A stretch of DNA of 64,000 nucleotides from Polytrichum commune (taxonomy: Eukaryota > Streptophyta > Polytrichopsida > Polytrichales > Polytrichaceae). Shown piece by piece: positions 12,109 through 24,905 of the stretch. The stretch lies in the NCBI GenBank assembly GCA_950295325.1, contig OX485805.1:32537501-32601500 (forward strand), given 5' to 3'. The notes beneath the pieces are model-generated. The model was not told where the DNA came from. It did not search any database and saw only the letters and a program-made list of their open reading frames with translations. A program made the translations under genes and the position numbers. Position 1 is the first letter of the stretch. Every line of letters begins with the position of its first letter.

Positions 12109-15100
12109 TTAAGCCTGGGGCAACACAGGTGGCGGTCTACTAGGCGGCTCATGGGGTGACGTGGCAGCTCCAGGTTGGTTGCCTGTTTGATGGATGCTAC
12201 TTGGAGGATGAGGAGCACCGGAATCTGCCATGTCAGAATAAATACTGTGAGAGTTTGTTGCAGGTGCACCCCTTCTTTGGGAGAACATATTTTCCAACCT
12301 CCTGCCTTTTGACGAAGAATTGTCATCTGCTTTTGATGGTTCGAGAGGTTGCTGCAACTCTTTGCTGGTTGCAGAATACTCACTGTAGGTTGTTTGATCC
12401 TCTGATGCAATTGATGGCCCTTCCTTATCCACGTTCTTGCGGTGATGCCTCAGCATCCTCTTACTCAATTGATGCCCCATATGGCTCGCCGCCTTTCCAG
12501 CCATGTTTCCAGCCATGTTCAACAGCCCTTTGGCCCTGCCATGCCCAGATTGCTTTTCAGAATCACCACCCTGTTCATTCAATACCTCAGAATCTTGGTC
12601 CCCGCTCAGTGAGGATGACATTTGTGGGTCCTCTTCTACAAGCGAGCTTGTGGAATTGGTGTCCTGGCCCTGCTCGTCCCATGATTGTATTGTTGTTCCA
12701 TTTGTAGCAGGTGTCACAGGCTTGCTTGGATGTAATACACCCTCCTGGTATCCGTGACTTGATGGTGAAGGCTCTGCAGGATCCCTCTCTGTGTCCATTC
12801 TTGGCCTGCGAACAGAGATTTGTGGTGAGACTCAACCAATGCTTTTGAGTGCAAAAAAGAAAAGAAAGGATAACGCCTACGTTCGCCCACACTGTCATGA
12901 ATTATGGAGTTTCTTCACCTGCATGTGACTGCCTCAATTAAGAGGTGGGCTCTTTCTAATAGCCGTGAGCAGGGCAACTTGACCGCCCATTAATCCTCCC
13001 CTACTAGGGTCACCGAACCCTTTCGATACACACAACTTTTAAGATGACCTGGTGACCCCACAATGATTCGGTGGACTATGCAGATACAACTAGCACCTGC
13101 ATATTTAATTTGTGGATATCAGTCCCATCCGGTGTTGGTCTGGTATTACCTTTTTTTCATACCATTCAGATATCTATAATGAGGATTTCACATTTTTAGA
13201 AACCAGTAGGGTATGAGGAGTTGACAGTATTCGGGTCTATACATCATGTAAGAACCTTCATACCTAGGCAGATTAACACCCTATTATCAATATGGTTTAG
13301 AAAGGTTTTGAACCAAAAACTAACTTGGGTATACAAAGATTCTCTCACCTAGACATACCCACCAAATATCAATATTTGACTTGTATTAAAATTTCAATAC
13401 CATGCATCCACCTATATACCAGACCAACTCTAGTCCCAACCACTCAAGCTATTGGCTTGATGCTTCTCTTACTGCACCATATTGTCAATCCAAACTAGCA
13501 ACATCTTCATTTGCAGAATCACACAACAGAAAAGCAGAGTAAAGCAATATCAATATCAACGGAATCACATGTGATAACAATAACATTGAGCAATTTCAGG
13601 GTTGATGAATGCACATGGGCATTATCGTAGGGTATGCTAACCATTCACTTTTCCATTGACTAGTGCAACTCGAATTGTGATACCAACAACACATGCTCAA
13701 ACATTTCCTTCCCAGACATTTCTTTTTTTTTTAGCAACTGCTTTTAGGTAACAGAGAAAACATAAACCCCTGAATGCATCATTGGATAAAGATTTGAGGT
13801 GTTAAACTGCACCAAATTGGCAGGAAAGTGTGTGAAGAGCCCAGAACAAAATTTGATTGTTTAGTTTGCAAACCTGTGAAAGATATTGTGCACTTTGTTT
13901 CCTGCACTTCGGATTTTCCGCGCCGCACCGCCATCCTCCTCAATATTGGTCAGGCTTTCAGTATCTGAACAAGATTGCTCTGAAGACTTGTCCATCCCGT
14001 GTTTAACCACTGCCACTCTCTTTGGTGCACCCGTCTTCTGACTTGGCCAACTTGCAGGCTGAAAATCTCCAAGCTGGCCAATTGAGACAGCGCCAAGCTC
14101 TCCAAAGCCTACGTCTATAACATTTGTTAAGTCAACATCATCATCATCATCAAATTGAGCTTCTTGTTCTAGTTGTTGTTCTTCTTGTTCTTGTTCTTGT
14201 TCTTGTTCTAGTTCTAGATCTGTTGCTCCAGTTGGAGGTGAACCAGGTGTTGATTCCAGTCTAGAAATCTCTCCAGAAGCACCACCCAGTGGTGTAGGAT
14301 TGTCAACTGACGTCACGAATCTTCCACTCTCTGACCTTACAATGGACGAATCCACATTCCGTAGTGACCGAGAGCCAAACCAGGAGCCAGACAGTATCCG
14401 TCTGGTTTTAGAGGCCTCCGACGCAAACACATCCATTTTTGGAGACTCCTGCTTCTTCAAGTGCTCATGAGGGATGGGAACAAGTGGTGATGGCCTTCCC
14501 AATGGCGAAACTAAACCTCCTGGTGCTGTTGGGATTGGCATGCCATATTGGTCGAGCTCCTGCAATAGTGTTTGAGAAGTTGTCTGCAAAGGGCAAGCAA
14601 CAGAAGTCTTAGCTGTGAAAATAAAGCCATGTGCATGACAACCATGATTAGATATACCTATGTAGTATGTATTTGAGTCTAGATCATATGTACAAGCTCA
14701 AATATCTCTAAAATATATATTACATATATGTATTACATATATGTATGTTCCACTTAGAAAAATAAATATGATAAATGGCCTAATTTTAAATAAGGTCGCT
14801 TGTTGACGCTTTAAAAGAAAAAATATCAAGAAGTAACCTTAAATCCCTCCGTATGACACTTTGAGGGCCAGAATGGGCCTCAAGGACCTTCAGGGTTAAC
14901 TGAGTACACCCAGAGATAACCCCAATAGGTGCAGTTACCAAAGAGTGGGTAAATCATACGCAAGATAATTCAATCCAATGAGATAAACATGTGAGGTGGA
15001 TATTGACCATACCTCAAAGGTTGTAGAGTTGCTTAATGTCTCGTCAGAGCTGAGGGATTCATTTTGCTTCTCAAGAACAGTGATTGCCAAATGGATTTTA

Positions 15101-18100
15101 CCAGTGTTCACATGCTCGAGGTCAAGCCACAAGTCATGATGTTTTCCATCTCGGTATTGACTCAGCTCCACAAAACACGAACTGCGTATCATAACCAGGA
15201 AAATGTACAGCCATGAATGTCAAAAGGACTATCATCAGGAACCAACAATGTATAGCAACAAATTTGATACAAACCACATAACCAGTGTGAATTTATGGCA
15301 ATAGTTCAGAAAATTACAAGAATGGAAAAGGATCCTCCATATATACCACAAGACCACATCCGGTGTATTCCACACACTTAAGGTCAAGGTGTTCTCAACA
15401 ACGTCCCCCAACAAAAAACTAATGTGGTTTTAGAAGCTGCAGTTATTATATACAGATTGACAGACAAACATAAATGTGCTAAACTTCCCAATCCATGATT
15501 ATATGGTACATGATATGTGGTACAACCAAAGACCAAGAGAGAAAATAGGTCTACCCCAAGTCGTCGTCAAGGAAGCGATCTTTGTCTCGCACTTTAAGGA
15601 GCAGGATATTTGGGCGATTCCAGGTTGTAATAGGCAGTTTAAACTTCTCATCCCATTTTGGATTCAAGGTTTTCCACTTCACCTTTGTAGCAAAGTGTTT
15701 CAGCCCTAGAGTGCCCCTCACAAAGGGGTCCGAATACCCTGCACAGTACATACATTGCATAGATCAAAACGATTTTAACAATTCAATAGAGAAAGCAATC
15801 CTCAATCTTGACTAGCACTACATACAAAGTTGAAGAGAACCCCATAACTTCCCTGTAACATGGTTCTTGAATCATTTTACAGGTACAATTTTCATTTGAG
15901 GCGTTTCATTGCAATGAAAACTATAACTTGGAATTTTATCAACACAACCTAGAGGCTCTTGAGGGGGAATACCACTATGAAAGTTAAAATTGCTTGAAGC
16001 AAGACTTTTTCTGAGTACCCTTGCTTTACGTAAGTATGATACTAGTTTTAGGAGTTATGATTGTGAATACCATTCATGTCTGATATTTTTAGACTTGTGG
16101 CTTCCAAAACTTCCACAATCATTTCTGCCACAGGAGGACTTTCCTCCATCTTGAACCATTTCTCTGCAACCAAGTGTCATTGTATCAGTCTTGAGGAATT
16201 CACCCACAACACTTCCAACAGCTCTGAAGTTGGCGAAGAAAATAAAACTGACTATATATTTGCGCCTTTGTCAATCTGGATTGATCATGTCCATACAATA
16301 TACAGCCATGAGTGCCACGTCAAGTTCACTTGTATATATCTGAATATAACTACCAACATGTAAGCAACAAAGCATTCTGACCAAAGCAAATTGCAAGAAG
16401 AGGATTCATACCAGATTTTGGTAATGGGACCAAGTCCTCAGGCCTGAATACGTCTCTCAGAAGCTTCTCAACATCGATCACAAGAAAGTTTGGCTGCAAC
16501 ATTCCAGAACATAAAAATCCATAAGAGTGTGTATAGTAAATCACAGGTTTGCAGCTCATACACACAAAGTCTATCTGCAAAGAAAAATAAAATTCTGGCT
16601 GATCTCCACACAAATTGAGGGGTTTGATTGCTTCCATACCTCTACCAGTGAGTTTGTCAAAGCATCTGCCAAAAACCTGTCCTGAAAAGTGCCACACCCA
16701 TATTCACATCTGTCATATATGCCACATCAAATGCCATTACTAAGCCCTTTTAAATTCTATTCTTATTTGAATGTAAAACATGTTATTATCCTTCAAAGAC
16801 TTTCAGAAATCCAAAACCAGGAAACAACATACTAGCAGCCATGAGAGAATATCAAATGTGTATCAAATGCTCAATTTCAACCAAGGAAATCAAGAATACT
16901 AAGAAAACTCATGGGAATAGAGAAATATAAAGAGAAATGTTATAAAATTAAGACAGCGCCCATTATCAATTGTGTCAAACTACACTCATCCTGTCAACAA
17001 ACATTTCCTCCTTCACTCTAGCGTCTCACTCGTTGATTCAGGTTGACAAAACAGCCTAGACATGCTCCGTACTTATTTAATTTACAATGGAACCTGTGGA
17101 ACCATGTGGAAAACATTAAGTGGAAGATGGAGGCCAACAAAACACATATAACAGAGGAAGTATAAAGCCCTTTTTGTTTGCAAAGTTGATTTCAACATAC
17201 CAGCCACTGTGCAATCAAAGGAAGCTCGGCTACATCAACTCCAGAGTTAAAAAGAGGACAGGCAGTAACTTGTACATAGGGTGCTGTGGCGAAGCAGAGG
17301 CGAATCCGCCCTATTAGTGGCCATCCCTTCACAAACTTGATTCCTATTCTGACCTAACATCATCCCACGAATTGGGAGGCAGATAAGTGAAAGAAATGGA
17401 GGAGTGTTAAAAAATGTGTATGTGGAGTTCAATAACATTACAAACCTCAACATTCATATATCACACTAATTTCTTATTGATTTAATCACATCAAACTCTA
17501 GCATTGAATCAATGCCTACCATACATAAGGTTGGAATTATGATCTATTTATTTCTATATTCTATAATTGCAAGACCTAAAAGGTTGAATCGTGAGTTGAA
17601 TCAATGCTCAATGAATCATTAGCTGAATGTTGAGTTAGCACTGAAAATATATGGAACCCTGAAGGCTATGTACCACCACTGACTCGACATTTAATCACAG
17701 GTCACTTGCATTTTGAGATGAATGAGTTTGCAAGCTTCACAAGTTTCCAGAGTTCCACCCACCACCTAAAAATTCTGAGATACTGAATTACATACAAAAG
17801 GGAGTCCAACCTTTCCCAATAGCCCATGTCTGAAGTCCAGAAACTCATGGGGTGGTTTGGATTCTGCCAAAGTTTTAGTACCAATCTAGTCTCAACTTCT
17901 CTCAGAAAGTCACAAAGATTGCAGAGCAAATAAGCAAGCAGGATTGACCAAAGTAACCTCAATCTAAGCAGTGTCTGCCCAGGGGAGGTTATCAATCAGG
18001 TCGTGGAGAAAGTTTAGTACCTTGCCCTCAAGGTGCACATTTGAGATATGCACTGTAGTCCAGAGGCCCAATCCGATGCGTCGTCGGATTTGCACTGCCA

Positions 18101-21028
18101 GGACAGAAGACATGTGTTTGTCCGCCAAAAATTCTAGAGATGCTTCAATTGCCTGACACCCTCCACATTTAGAACACCTCATCATGGAATTCAAATTCGT
18201 CACTGTATCAATAAAATTCAGCTGGCAAATCCTCCACAGTTCATGAATTATTCATAACTGAACATTAAGTCCGGATTTCTTGCTATAAGCTACTGCACAC
18301 TAGATGATGGCAGAGGTACTCGTGAGATATGTTATGGTGTACATGAAGGCCTGCAAAAGGTCCCCTGTATTTTTTTCTCTTTTTACATTTCTAGCCACAC
18401 TATGTGGGTTTTTTACTGTAGATGATCAGGTATATGTTGGAACACAGACCCTCGCTAAACCAAACATATCAAATATGTACTTGAAAATGCAACACATAAG
18501 TGGCAAAAAGAGGTGTACCAAGTCATCGCCCTCCATAGGTTGGGCTAATTTTCGTATCATTGTAATAATAGGTGGAGTGTTGCCAAGACACATTGACTGG
18601 ACCAACATCTTTTTCTGCAATATAGAAAAGAGGAGTGAGATGAAGCTCAAGCTCCTAAACTGATGAAAATTATCAAAAAAATGATACAGCAATGAAGATT
18701 GATTGGATATTGAGAAAGAATGTACCGCAGTCCAAGGCTTATATTGATCCAGAAACCATGTAAGGGGTTTCACAAGAACTTGTGATACAAAGCTTTCCAT
18801 GAACATTGGCCAAATAATCTCCAATACTTCATTCATCCATCTCACGGTTTCACCTTCTTCCATCTGCAAGAACAGACAACACTAAAAACCATTACTCAAG
18901 AAGGAATCTACCAGGAAATTGTAAATTACATTCTGAGCTGCCAGTTACAAGTAAAACACAACTGGTAATCTGGTAACGTCTCAATCTGAATAATGACACA
19001 GCTTTGGTGTGATGCAAAGCATTCTATATGCAGAACATTAAGGCAAAATGTGTGCTTATGTGAAAAAAAGAAAAAGAGCAGAGAGTGAATGTAGTACCCT
19101 CAGTTTGTTTGCACCCTTCTTCTCCTCGTGCCGTATCCGGCGTATTAATTTATCATGTTGTCTTTGGTAGATCTGGATAAGATGTGAATGATGTATTGGT
19201 CATAATCCCAATAATAGGAGCAAGAAATGAGGAGGACCTCCCCTTTGTAACGCTGATCCAACATATTGAGAAGCAATCAAAAAAGGACAATTGAACAGAT
19301 TCAGAATTCAAGACAACAAAAAATGTCCAAGGAATATTTGAGATGTCAATGTGGCTTGATTACTGCTGTAGGACATTAAGGTCTTTTTGGAAGAAGAAAA
19401 AACGATTCGATGTTCTTCTGCAGATCCTTTCCTTCAGGATGGGGCTTTAAGCAGATTTCGTTGTGAAGATGCTTTCCCATGATTGAGGAAACCATTGGAG
19501 GGGGACCCAAATGTGAGATGGTTTTTATCTTTAATGGGAACACTAGAACCAGAGGAAAGAAGATCTCCTCTTCATCATCAGTTCATTTCACCATGTGAAC
19601 CACAGGAAGGGAGTATCACTTGCATGTGAAGAACTTGAACTGACATGTGGACAGTCACCCATAGCAAGTAGAGAAAATGACCCTCAAGTAGGTTAGTCAC
19701 AGCAACATTTAATAGATGCTTGAGAAACGGAAGGCAGTTGTGATCACACATATAAGAGAGCAAACACCTTCTTCAAGAGGACTTCTCTAGTGCACTAGTG
19801 CAATCATCACAAATTCGCACTTAGGCCATGTGACTGAGGGGGAATGCTTCACTTTTGTCATGCCATGGATCCGTTCTTTGTTGATGGCCTCTTGCTAAAT
19901 CGATTTGGCATGGGAGAGAGCCAATGAATCAAGTTTCATCAAACAACAAAAACATTACCCCACCATCTCTTCTTCCAAACCTCATCAGCATTCCCGCGTT
20001 AGCATTAGAAGATCAAAGACGAAGAACAAATGAGCTCCGAGAAGATGTGTCTCAAAACTGATTAATGAGAACATAAATAGAATTAAAGGTCATGTTGAGC
20101 AAAGGCAGACCTAGATCCCTTGTTTTTCTTTCCTTTGCTAAACTTTTTTTGGCGTGGGAGAGAAGGGCCAACGAATCAAGTTCCATCAAAAACAAGGTGA
20201 ACATTACACACCAGCTCTTCTTCTACACCTCAAAATTTACACATTTGTGATTGAAGATCACAGACAGAGAAAAATGAGCTCCAGACAGCTGTATCTCGGA
20301 GTAAATAATGCAAACATAATTAGAATTGAGGCAAAAGCAGACCTGAATCCCTTGCTTTTCTTTCCCTTTTGCTAATGCAATTTAACACGGGAGAGGGCCA
20401 ATGACTCAAGTTCCACCAACAAACAACATTGAACATGTTCCCACCAGCCCTTCTTTTTCTAAACCTCATCAGCATTCACATGTTTGCAATAGAAGTTCGC
20501 AGACAAAGACCAAATGAGCTCCAAGCAGATGTATCTCGAAACCAAATAGTGCGAACATAAATAGAAGTATAGGTCATGTTGAGCAAAGGCAGACCTAAAT
20601 CCCTCGCTTTTCTTTCCCTTTGGCCAAATCTTTTTGGCATGGGAGAGAAGGGCCAATGAATCAAGTTCCATTAACAAAGAAGGTGAGCATTAACACCCCA
20701 GCTCTTCCTCTACATCTCGTCAACATTCACACGTTTGCATTAGAAGATCACAGAAGCAGAAAAAGGAGCCCATGCAAACATAAATGGAATAGTAGGTGGC
20801 ATTGAGCCAATTGCATACCTGGAAAAGGTAGATGAAGCCCAGGATGGAGACCAAGGGGACGTTGAAGTGGTAGCAAGAGGCCATCCATGCGACAAAGAGC
20901 ACCAATCCCACATGACACATGAACGGCCACACCATCACATACTCTACCACCATCCACATCACCTCGCGCACTGGGACTCCCTTCTTCATCAACAAATCCT
21001 CCTCCGAACCTTTCATCATGTCATCCAT
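12109..21028 (-). CDS. NTMC2 type-6-like SMP/C2 domain protein, 13 exons
   Basis: This is a membrane-anchored lipid-transfer protein of the plant synaptotagmin/tricalbin kin, expected at ER membrane contact sites. All exons join in phase with GT-AG borders: 20819-21028, 19098-19172, 18726-18863, 18519-18614, 18021-18152, 17201-17353, 16640-16681, 16412-16493, 16071-16163, 15555-15738, 15013-15181, 13874-14583 and 12109-12805, giving 926 residues. The first ATG (21028) precedes two hydrophobic segments (about residues 24-48 and 56-71). An SMP domain spans about 96-306 (VRWMNEVLEIIWP, KPWTA, PNFLVIDVEKL). A C2 domain spans about 320-425 (GYSDPFVRGTLG, LNPKWDEKF, DKDRFLDDDLG), and its aspartates suggest Ca2+ binding. 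The last two exons encode a long low-complexity tail with an EQ-rich run and acidic patches, including a short Lys-Lys-poor FHR stretch that aligns with Arabidopsis At1g53590. Arabidopsis members are about 750 residues from memory, so this tail is longer. Upstream non-coding exons cannot be excluded. Confidence 0.93.
19905..20770. repeat. Intronic tandem repeat, ~240-bp unit, four copies
   Basis: Within intron 1 of the SMP/C2 gene a unit of about 234-251 bp is repeated four times. The landmark GGGAGAGAAGGGCCAA plus GAATCAAGTTCCAT occurs near 19911, 20154, 20388 and 20639. Each unit also carries a variant of AAATGAGCTCCAAGCAGATG and of CTTTTCTTTCCCTTTTGC. The copies are diverged by substitutions and small indels, so the array is not recent. 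Confidence 0.9.
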
Positions 21029-21089
21029 TACTTTGCCCTCACCTTTACTTCCCAACAGCACCAAAGCCTACTTCACCTTCACCTTCACC

Positions 21090-21560
21090 TTCACCCTTCA
21101 TGGATTAGGTACACCCACCCACCCGAACTCTGTTTCGACGTTTTCTGTAAACGTTATAACCTATCCAGGTATAAGGAAAACAATTCAAAAAGAGCTGCTT
21201 CAACTTCTCTTTCGGAAACCATAGCTCACATCACCCTCACCTTCACCCTCCATGGGTTAAGTGCATCCACCGGAACTCTGTTTCAAGGTTTTCTGGGGAA
21301 GGTTAAGTTATTACCTACTCGGGTTTGGAGAAGCAATTCAAAATTTGCCTCCAACTTCTCTTTCCACAACCATTGCCCATGGGTTAGGTGCTATTCGGGT
21401 ATGGGAAAAAAATTCAAAATCTGCTTCAACTTCACATTCCAAACCCATAGCCCATGGGTTAGGTGCACCCTCCCGAACTCTGTTTCGAGGTTTTTTTTGA
21501 AAGGATTATTGCCTGGTCGGGTATGGGAGAACAATTCAGAATCGATTGCAACAATAATCA
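21090..21560. repeat. Tandem repeat in the upstream flank of the SMP/C2 gene, ~110-170-bp unit, four copies
   Basis: Immediately upstream of the SMP/C2 start codon the phrase CCATGGGTTAGGTGCA followed by CCGAACTCTGTTTCGAGG and a GGTATGGGAGAACAATTCA-like end recurs about four times. One copy is shortened. The array probably occupies the promoter or 5' untranslated region. It also creates a long plus-strand open frame rich in His and Ser that I do not regard as a gene. Confidence 0.8.
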
Positions 21561-21849
21561 GACAACAACTTCTTGAGCTCTTAGCTCTACAGATCGCTGT
21601 CCAATTCGAAGAAAACCAAGAAACTTCCCAAAGGCGACATACAACCTCCTTCAATCACCAATTTCATTACATTTTCAGCAATTTCTTCTTCTCAAACCCA
21701 CAATGACAATGGCCACGGCTTAAAATCCACGGTATCATTGAATGCCACCGAATGCGATGAAATTGCTCAACTAAGCTCACCGACCACTTGGCAGTACTTG
21801 CTTTGTTCACACCGTCCAACGACGTAAAAAGCCTTGACTCAACCTCCGG

Positions 21850-22158
21850 ATGCGTCACCACCGACCTCAACCCGATCTCCCAGAAACCGGGAATGATCGT
21901 ATCCTCGTACCCGAGAAATGGGAACTCAAAACTGTCCTCCTCCCCGGGAAGGAATTCGGAGTAGAGGCCCAGGACTGCATGCCAGCACGAAACACTTCAA
22001 ATTGGGTCTCCGATGAGTCAAATCAAGTTAAGCGAATAATGAAAGTCCCGGGCATCGATTGGCCTGAATGTGACGACAATGAATCTGCGAGGGCAGCATC
22101 TGAGACGGAGATCATGCACACCGATCCGATGATGATCAAGCGCCGGAACAGGAAATGA
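21850..22158 (+). CDS. Uncharacterised 102-codon open frame
   Basis: The plus-strand open frame starts at an ATG and ends with a basic tail (MIKRRNRK). Its base composition is more GC-rich than the flanking DNA, like the true exons nearby. I recognise no domain. It lies about 820 bp upstream of the SMP/C2 start codon in the divergent direction. It could be a small gene, one exon of a larger gene, part of a 5' leader transcribed from the other strand, or chance. Confidence 0.2.
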   Translation: MRHHRPQPDLPETGNDRILVPEKWELKTVLLPGKEFGVEAQDCMPARNTSNWVSDESNQVKRIMKVPGIDWPECDDNESARAASETEIMHTDPMMIKRRNRK

Positions 22159-22159
22159 G

Positions 22160-24169
22160 CGCAAGCGAGGCAGGGTAGACCCAGGGAAGGCTGACTCGTG
22201 GGCTCATGCTTGACCCTGGTTAAACCTCCAACCCTAGTTAAGTTACTTTCTGACTCCTCCCCAGCTACGCTAGCCTTGGAAAGTGCCTCCCAATAATAAA
22301 TATGTAGGGTCTATTTTATACTATGTGTACTACAAAAAAGGGGCTATATATCCACATCAAGGCACCACATCATCAAGGGTAAGGCAAGTTAGATGGGTGT
22401 TAAATGGTTACATAGTCCAATTAGCCCACTTCTCCTAGAATATGAAACACGTGATTAGTAGTGTGAGATTGTTAGCAAATCCAAATCGAGGTCATAGCCA
22501 CTTTCCTCATAATGTTTGGAGCTTATATGATTATCTTGTTCATTATCTCATGATATGGTCATATAGGTCTTTCAATTATGTCTACAATCGTCATTTTAAA
22601 CAATAACACTAAAGATGATGATGATGAATTCCTTTTATTTGGGACATGTTACAAAATTTCAAAGTGTTGCCAAAAATCAACCCTAGGTTCTCGTACGCAT
22701 TCATGCCTTGTTGGTGTAAACCATTGTAATCATTACCTAGGATTCAGGGTCTTTTTGGGGGTCAAAATGTAGGGGTTGCTCTTGGTTCAAAGTCACTACT
22801 AAAAAACATGGTCCTCTTCGGAATGTCCTTTTCAGTACACGTTCGTCAAACACACACGCCTAATCTATGCATGTTGTAGATTAACAACTATCACTTTGAT
22901 GAGCATCTTCCAAAGAACCGTGTTGAAGCATACCATGTTGTCTTCTTTTGGTTGCTTTTGGGTATTTTTGCTTTAAATGGTGACAACGTAACCTTTTCTC
23001 CCCAAGTTGTTCCGGTCGCATCTTGAACTTTGCATAGGTGTCTCAATGTGAGACAGAGAATTTCCGTTGGGCATTGCAATTATGATGAGAAGTGGAACGT
23101 TAAGGTCATCAAGAATCTATGGCACAAAATTCTCCAATACACACTAATTTAGGAGAAACCTTCAAGTTTCCACCCCCTTCCAACTTATGCACTTGAGCTA
23201 GGGTTGAAGGATGTTATAATTTTGTCAAGATGTGGATCCTTTGTGTGTGTATATGTTTCTAACATGTGTATGTGTGTGTTTCTCCTTCAGCAAAACAAAT
23301 TTGACATGGATCCAAAAGGGTACGAGTGCAAATGAATCAAATCCTAAATAAGAACACAAAAACTGGAATGGAGGATTATTCATTTCACCTGAAGTTTAAG
23401 ATAAGTTTACATTAGGTTTTATACCAAATAAATATTGAAAATCAAGCAGCCTCATTGGTCATCAACAAAGTTATGGATCTAAGGAATTACGCTAGCTAGG
23501 ATTGAGTTTATGGTATGAAATACGAAGTGGCGTTAATGTGACAACACTTTCTCACCACACCTTGACAACCCTGACATAGCAAAACACTCTACCCAATTTG
23601 TAGAAACCAAACCTCGAGCTTAGGTCTAATCTTGAATCCAAAAACCAATCCCATCGATCAAGAGTGTTTTGAACCCCAAGTTTCTTGGACTTGAAACCCT
23701 AACATGAAGCCACCCTTATTAAATACACTAGCAAGTGCAATCAGGTTGACCTCGCAAATACGTTCACTCTTTGCTCACGCAAATTGCCTTAGGTGAAAAC
23801 CCTAAACCCTAAACCACAAAACTTTAAACTTAGTTTATTCATCCATATAGCAATTACAATACCCAAACAAAATCTTGTGCTTTCTTACTATGATAATATT
23901 TACTCAAAATAGTGTGGAATTTGCGTCGATCGACCTAATTGCACCTAGCGACACCAACCACTCCTATCAAAGTGGCTACAACAACTCCACTGTGTCCAGC
24001 ATGGAGCATGCTGAGTCACTGATGACGTGGCCGACACGTGGCCAGCCACCTGTCATTATTGGTCATAGATAGTTTCAAAGCTTACCTACCATCATTGCCT
24101 GCCAACTTCCAGGTCAGGCCTCAATGACGAGGTCTCATTTTGTCACTCATTTTCCAATCTAATAAGTTA
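22160..24169. other. Gene-free stretch
   Basis: No gene recognised. A segment near 23600-23740 (AGTTTCTTGGAC, CCCTAACATGAA) is one of three copies of a dispersed repeat; the others are near 26910-27050 and 52960-53080. A short CCCTAAACCCTAAA motif lies near 23799-23812; it is too short to be an interstitial telomere. Confidence 0.45.
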
Positions 24170-24905
24170 ACGTATGTGGGTGCAACTATGTTAGTTTGTT
24201 CTTCTTCACCCATTTTGTATTGATCATATTTTACGTTTTGATGTTTGATTGCACTAGCAAATCTATGATGAAATGTCGATGAAATTAGTATAGATATTTG
24301 TGTCTCCTAATTCAGTTATGCTTATCATATGTGCATGTGTGTTGATTCTTTATAGATAGATAGAAACTCCGGTCCCTTTTTAGCAAGGGGCTGGCGTGAA
24401 TAAAGTGTCCGTTCAATGACCCGATGCCCACTGGACAAGGGGACATTGGGGCAATACTACTCTCCCCTTTCGAGGATGGGCACTATAGTGACACACTATA
24501 CTAGTTCCTAGCTAGCCACTAGTGCCTTGAAGATACCGGACATGGTATCCCCCCAAAGGGCTTTGAGGTACCCATACAACAAGGTCCAAGGACCCCCCAT
24601 CATAGTTGGGTGGACTAAGGTGGTGAGCACCACGCCGGCATGGGGAATAGAACCCACAACCTCCTCATTGGGAGCCATGAGCCCTAACCACCAAGCCAAG
24701 GCCCGTGGTGCAATTCTTTATAAGAACACATAGGTCCTCCTAATTGTGTTGAATATTGAGTGTAGACTGGTGTACTCAACTTTGCAGACGTTGTACAAAA
24801 AAATTTAGTGGATATGTGTCTTCATGATGTACGTTCTTTGATCCACACACTGTTCAGATATAAGTGTATGATTAAGAACAGTAACCGAATAACATATGCA
24901 TGGAT
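24170..24905 (+). repeat. Dispersed repeat copy, interrupted by a SINE
   Basis: The flanks of the SINE at 24355-24712 match the stretch at about 36840-37270 on both sides. The shared landmarks, in order, are GCACTAGCAAAT, TGTTGATTC, TAGGTCCTCC, ATGTGTCTTCATG, TTCTTTGATCC and GATTAAGAACAGTAAC. A third, partial, inverted copy lies near 54260-54420. The unit's nature is unknown; no coding region or terminal repeat is visible. Confidence 0.65.
24355..24712 (-). mobile_element. tRNA-derived SINE, copy 1
   Basis: Read on the minus strand, the head has a Pol III A box (TTGGCTTGGTGGTTAGGGC, about 24681-24699) and a B box (GTGGGTTCTATTCCCC, 24642-24657). These are followed by a body of about 300 bp and a short (TATC)n 3' tail. 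A 10-bp target duplication, ATTCTTTATA, flanks the element at 24345-24354 and 24713-24722. A nearly identical copy lies at 46583-46953. The 60-odd-codon open frames within it are by-products. Propagation would need a partner LINE, and none is seen in the window. Confidence 0.92.

Noticed and set aside
12156-12707. 183-codon plus-strand open frame
   Set aside because: It is a shadow of the last SMP/C2 exon on the other strand and has no motif.
17702-17995. Minus-strand open frame within the SMP/C2 gene as a possible exon
   Set aside because: It lies inside intron 5. The expected SMP sequence (KFVKGWPLIGRIRLCFA) is found instead at 17201-17353 with correct phase.
20867-21706. 279-codon plus-strand open frame
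   Set aside because: It is antisense to exon 1 of the SMP/C2 gene and then runs through the upstream tandem array. Its His/Ser-rich sequence is a product of those repeats.
24508-24733. Small open frames repeated at 24.5 kb and 46.8 kb
   Set aside because: They are products of the two SINE copies, not conserved genes.
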